Positions 63,961 through 64,000 of a DNA stretch of 64,000 nucleotides are shown piece by piece. Both the position numbers and the translations under genes were made by a program. Numbering within the stretch: position 1 is the first letter of the stretch; every line of letters starts with the position of its first letter. Origin of the DNA: an uncultured Francisella sp. (lineage in GTDB: Bacteria; Pseudomonadota; Gammaproteobacteria; Burkholderiales; Neisseriaceae); the NCBI GenBank assembly GCA_943913655.1, contig CALTZA010000001.1, positions 124,001 through 188,000 of the forward strand, read 5' to 3'. The notes under the pieces are model-generated. The model did not search any database and had not been told where the DNA came from. It was given only the letters and a program-made list of their open reading frames with translations.

Positions 63961-63988
63961 ATTTTAATCTCTATAACAAAAAAGGCAA
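63961..63988 (-). promoter_or_regulatory. Sigma-70 promoter candidate for the rpsP operon
   Basis: On the minus strand TTGCCT (63988-63983), 16-bp spacer, TAAAAT (63966-63961), 73 bp before the rpsP ATG. ffh or another gene would be expected beyond the right edge but is not visible. Confidence 0.5.
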
Positions 63989-64000
63989 GAGTCAGAATGC

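Overview
The window is AT-rich chromosomal DNA of a gammaproteobacterium, almost entirely coding. Gene order and content (gmk-rpoZ-spoT, rpsU-dnaG-rpoD, rpsP-rimM-trmD-rplS, lapA-lapB-pyrF, groES-groEL) are typical of the class. The bacterial phosphatidylcholine synthase, the Acidithiobacillus-type GshA, a DUF3683 flavoprotein and a glycerol-3-phosphate/glycerophosphodiester (Ugp) importer point to a Legionella/Coxiella-like, probably host-associated lineage. That placement is an inference from gene content. No insertion sequence, prophage or CRISPR array was seen, and no gene is clearly broken.

Layout. 1-2.1 kb: gmk, rpoZ and the start of spoT (runs off the left edge) on the minus strand. 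2.2-9.2 kb: waaF, ilvE, then a plus-strand operon lapA-lapB-pyrF-rfaE/hldA-trkA. 9.2-20.3 kb: mostly minus-strand: a high-molecular-weight FabG, two orphan lipoproteins, two tRNAs flanking an alpha/beta hydrolase, an aldehyde dehydrogenase-RpfE-like-recJ operon, cysK, and three tandem paralogues of a small YbjN-like family. 20.4-23.9 kb: gshA (with a small overlapping upstream ORF), recO, pdxJ, DUF2147. 23.9-30 kb: groEL/groES behind a sigma-32-type promoter, serB, pcs, dusA, metK. 30.2-39.3 kb: LpxL-like acyltransferase, NlpD-like lipoprotein, rpsT, aspS, orn, hslR, a 1279-residue FAD/Fe-S oxidoreductase. 39.6-45 kb: Lpd-like reductase, peroxiredoxin-glutaredoxin hybrid, lysC, dgt and a Pro-Arg-His tRNA operon. 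45-53 kb: typA, a CDF metal exporter and the ugpQ-B-A-E-C operon. 53.3-64 kb: Nudix, TSUP, hom, Mth938-like, rpoD-dnaG-rpsU, proB, rplS-trmD-rimM-rpsP.

How the genes connect. Envelope functions recur (WaaF and HldA for heptose, LapA/LapB for LPS control, LpxL, NlpD-like, Pcs). Ugp import plus UgpQ would yield glycerol-3-phosphate and choline from glycerophosphocholine, and Pcs, 21 kb away, consumes free choline; this suggests salvage of host lipid head groups. Thiol/redox functions (CysK, GshA, Prx-Grx hybrid, Lpd-like reductase) form a second theme.

The most interesting items are the eroded (p)ppGpp synthetase signature in SpoT, the three-gene YbjN-like cluster, the 21-codon ORF overlapping the gshA start, the lipobox on UgpB with the Ugp/Pcs link, and a 14-bp palindrome filling the spacer of the gmk promoter.
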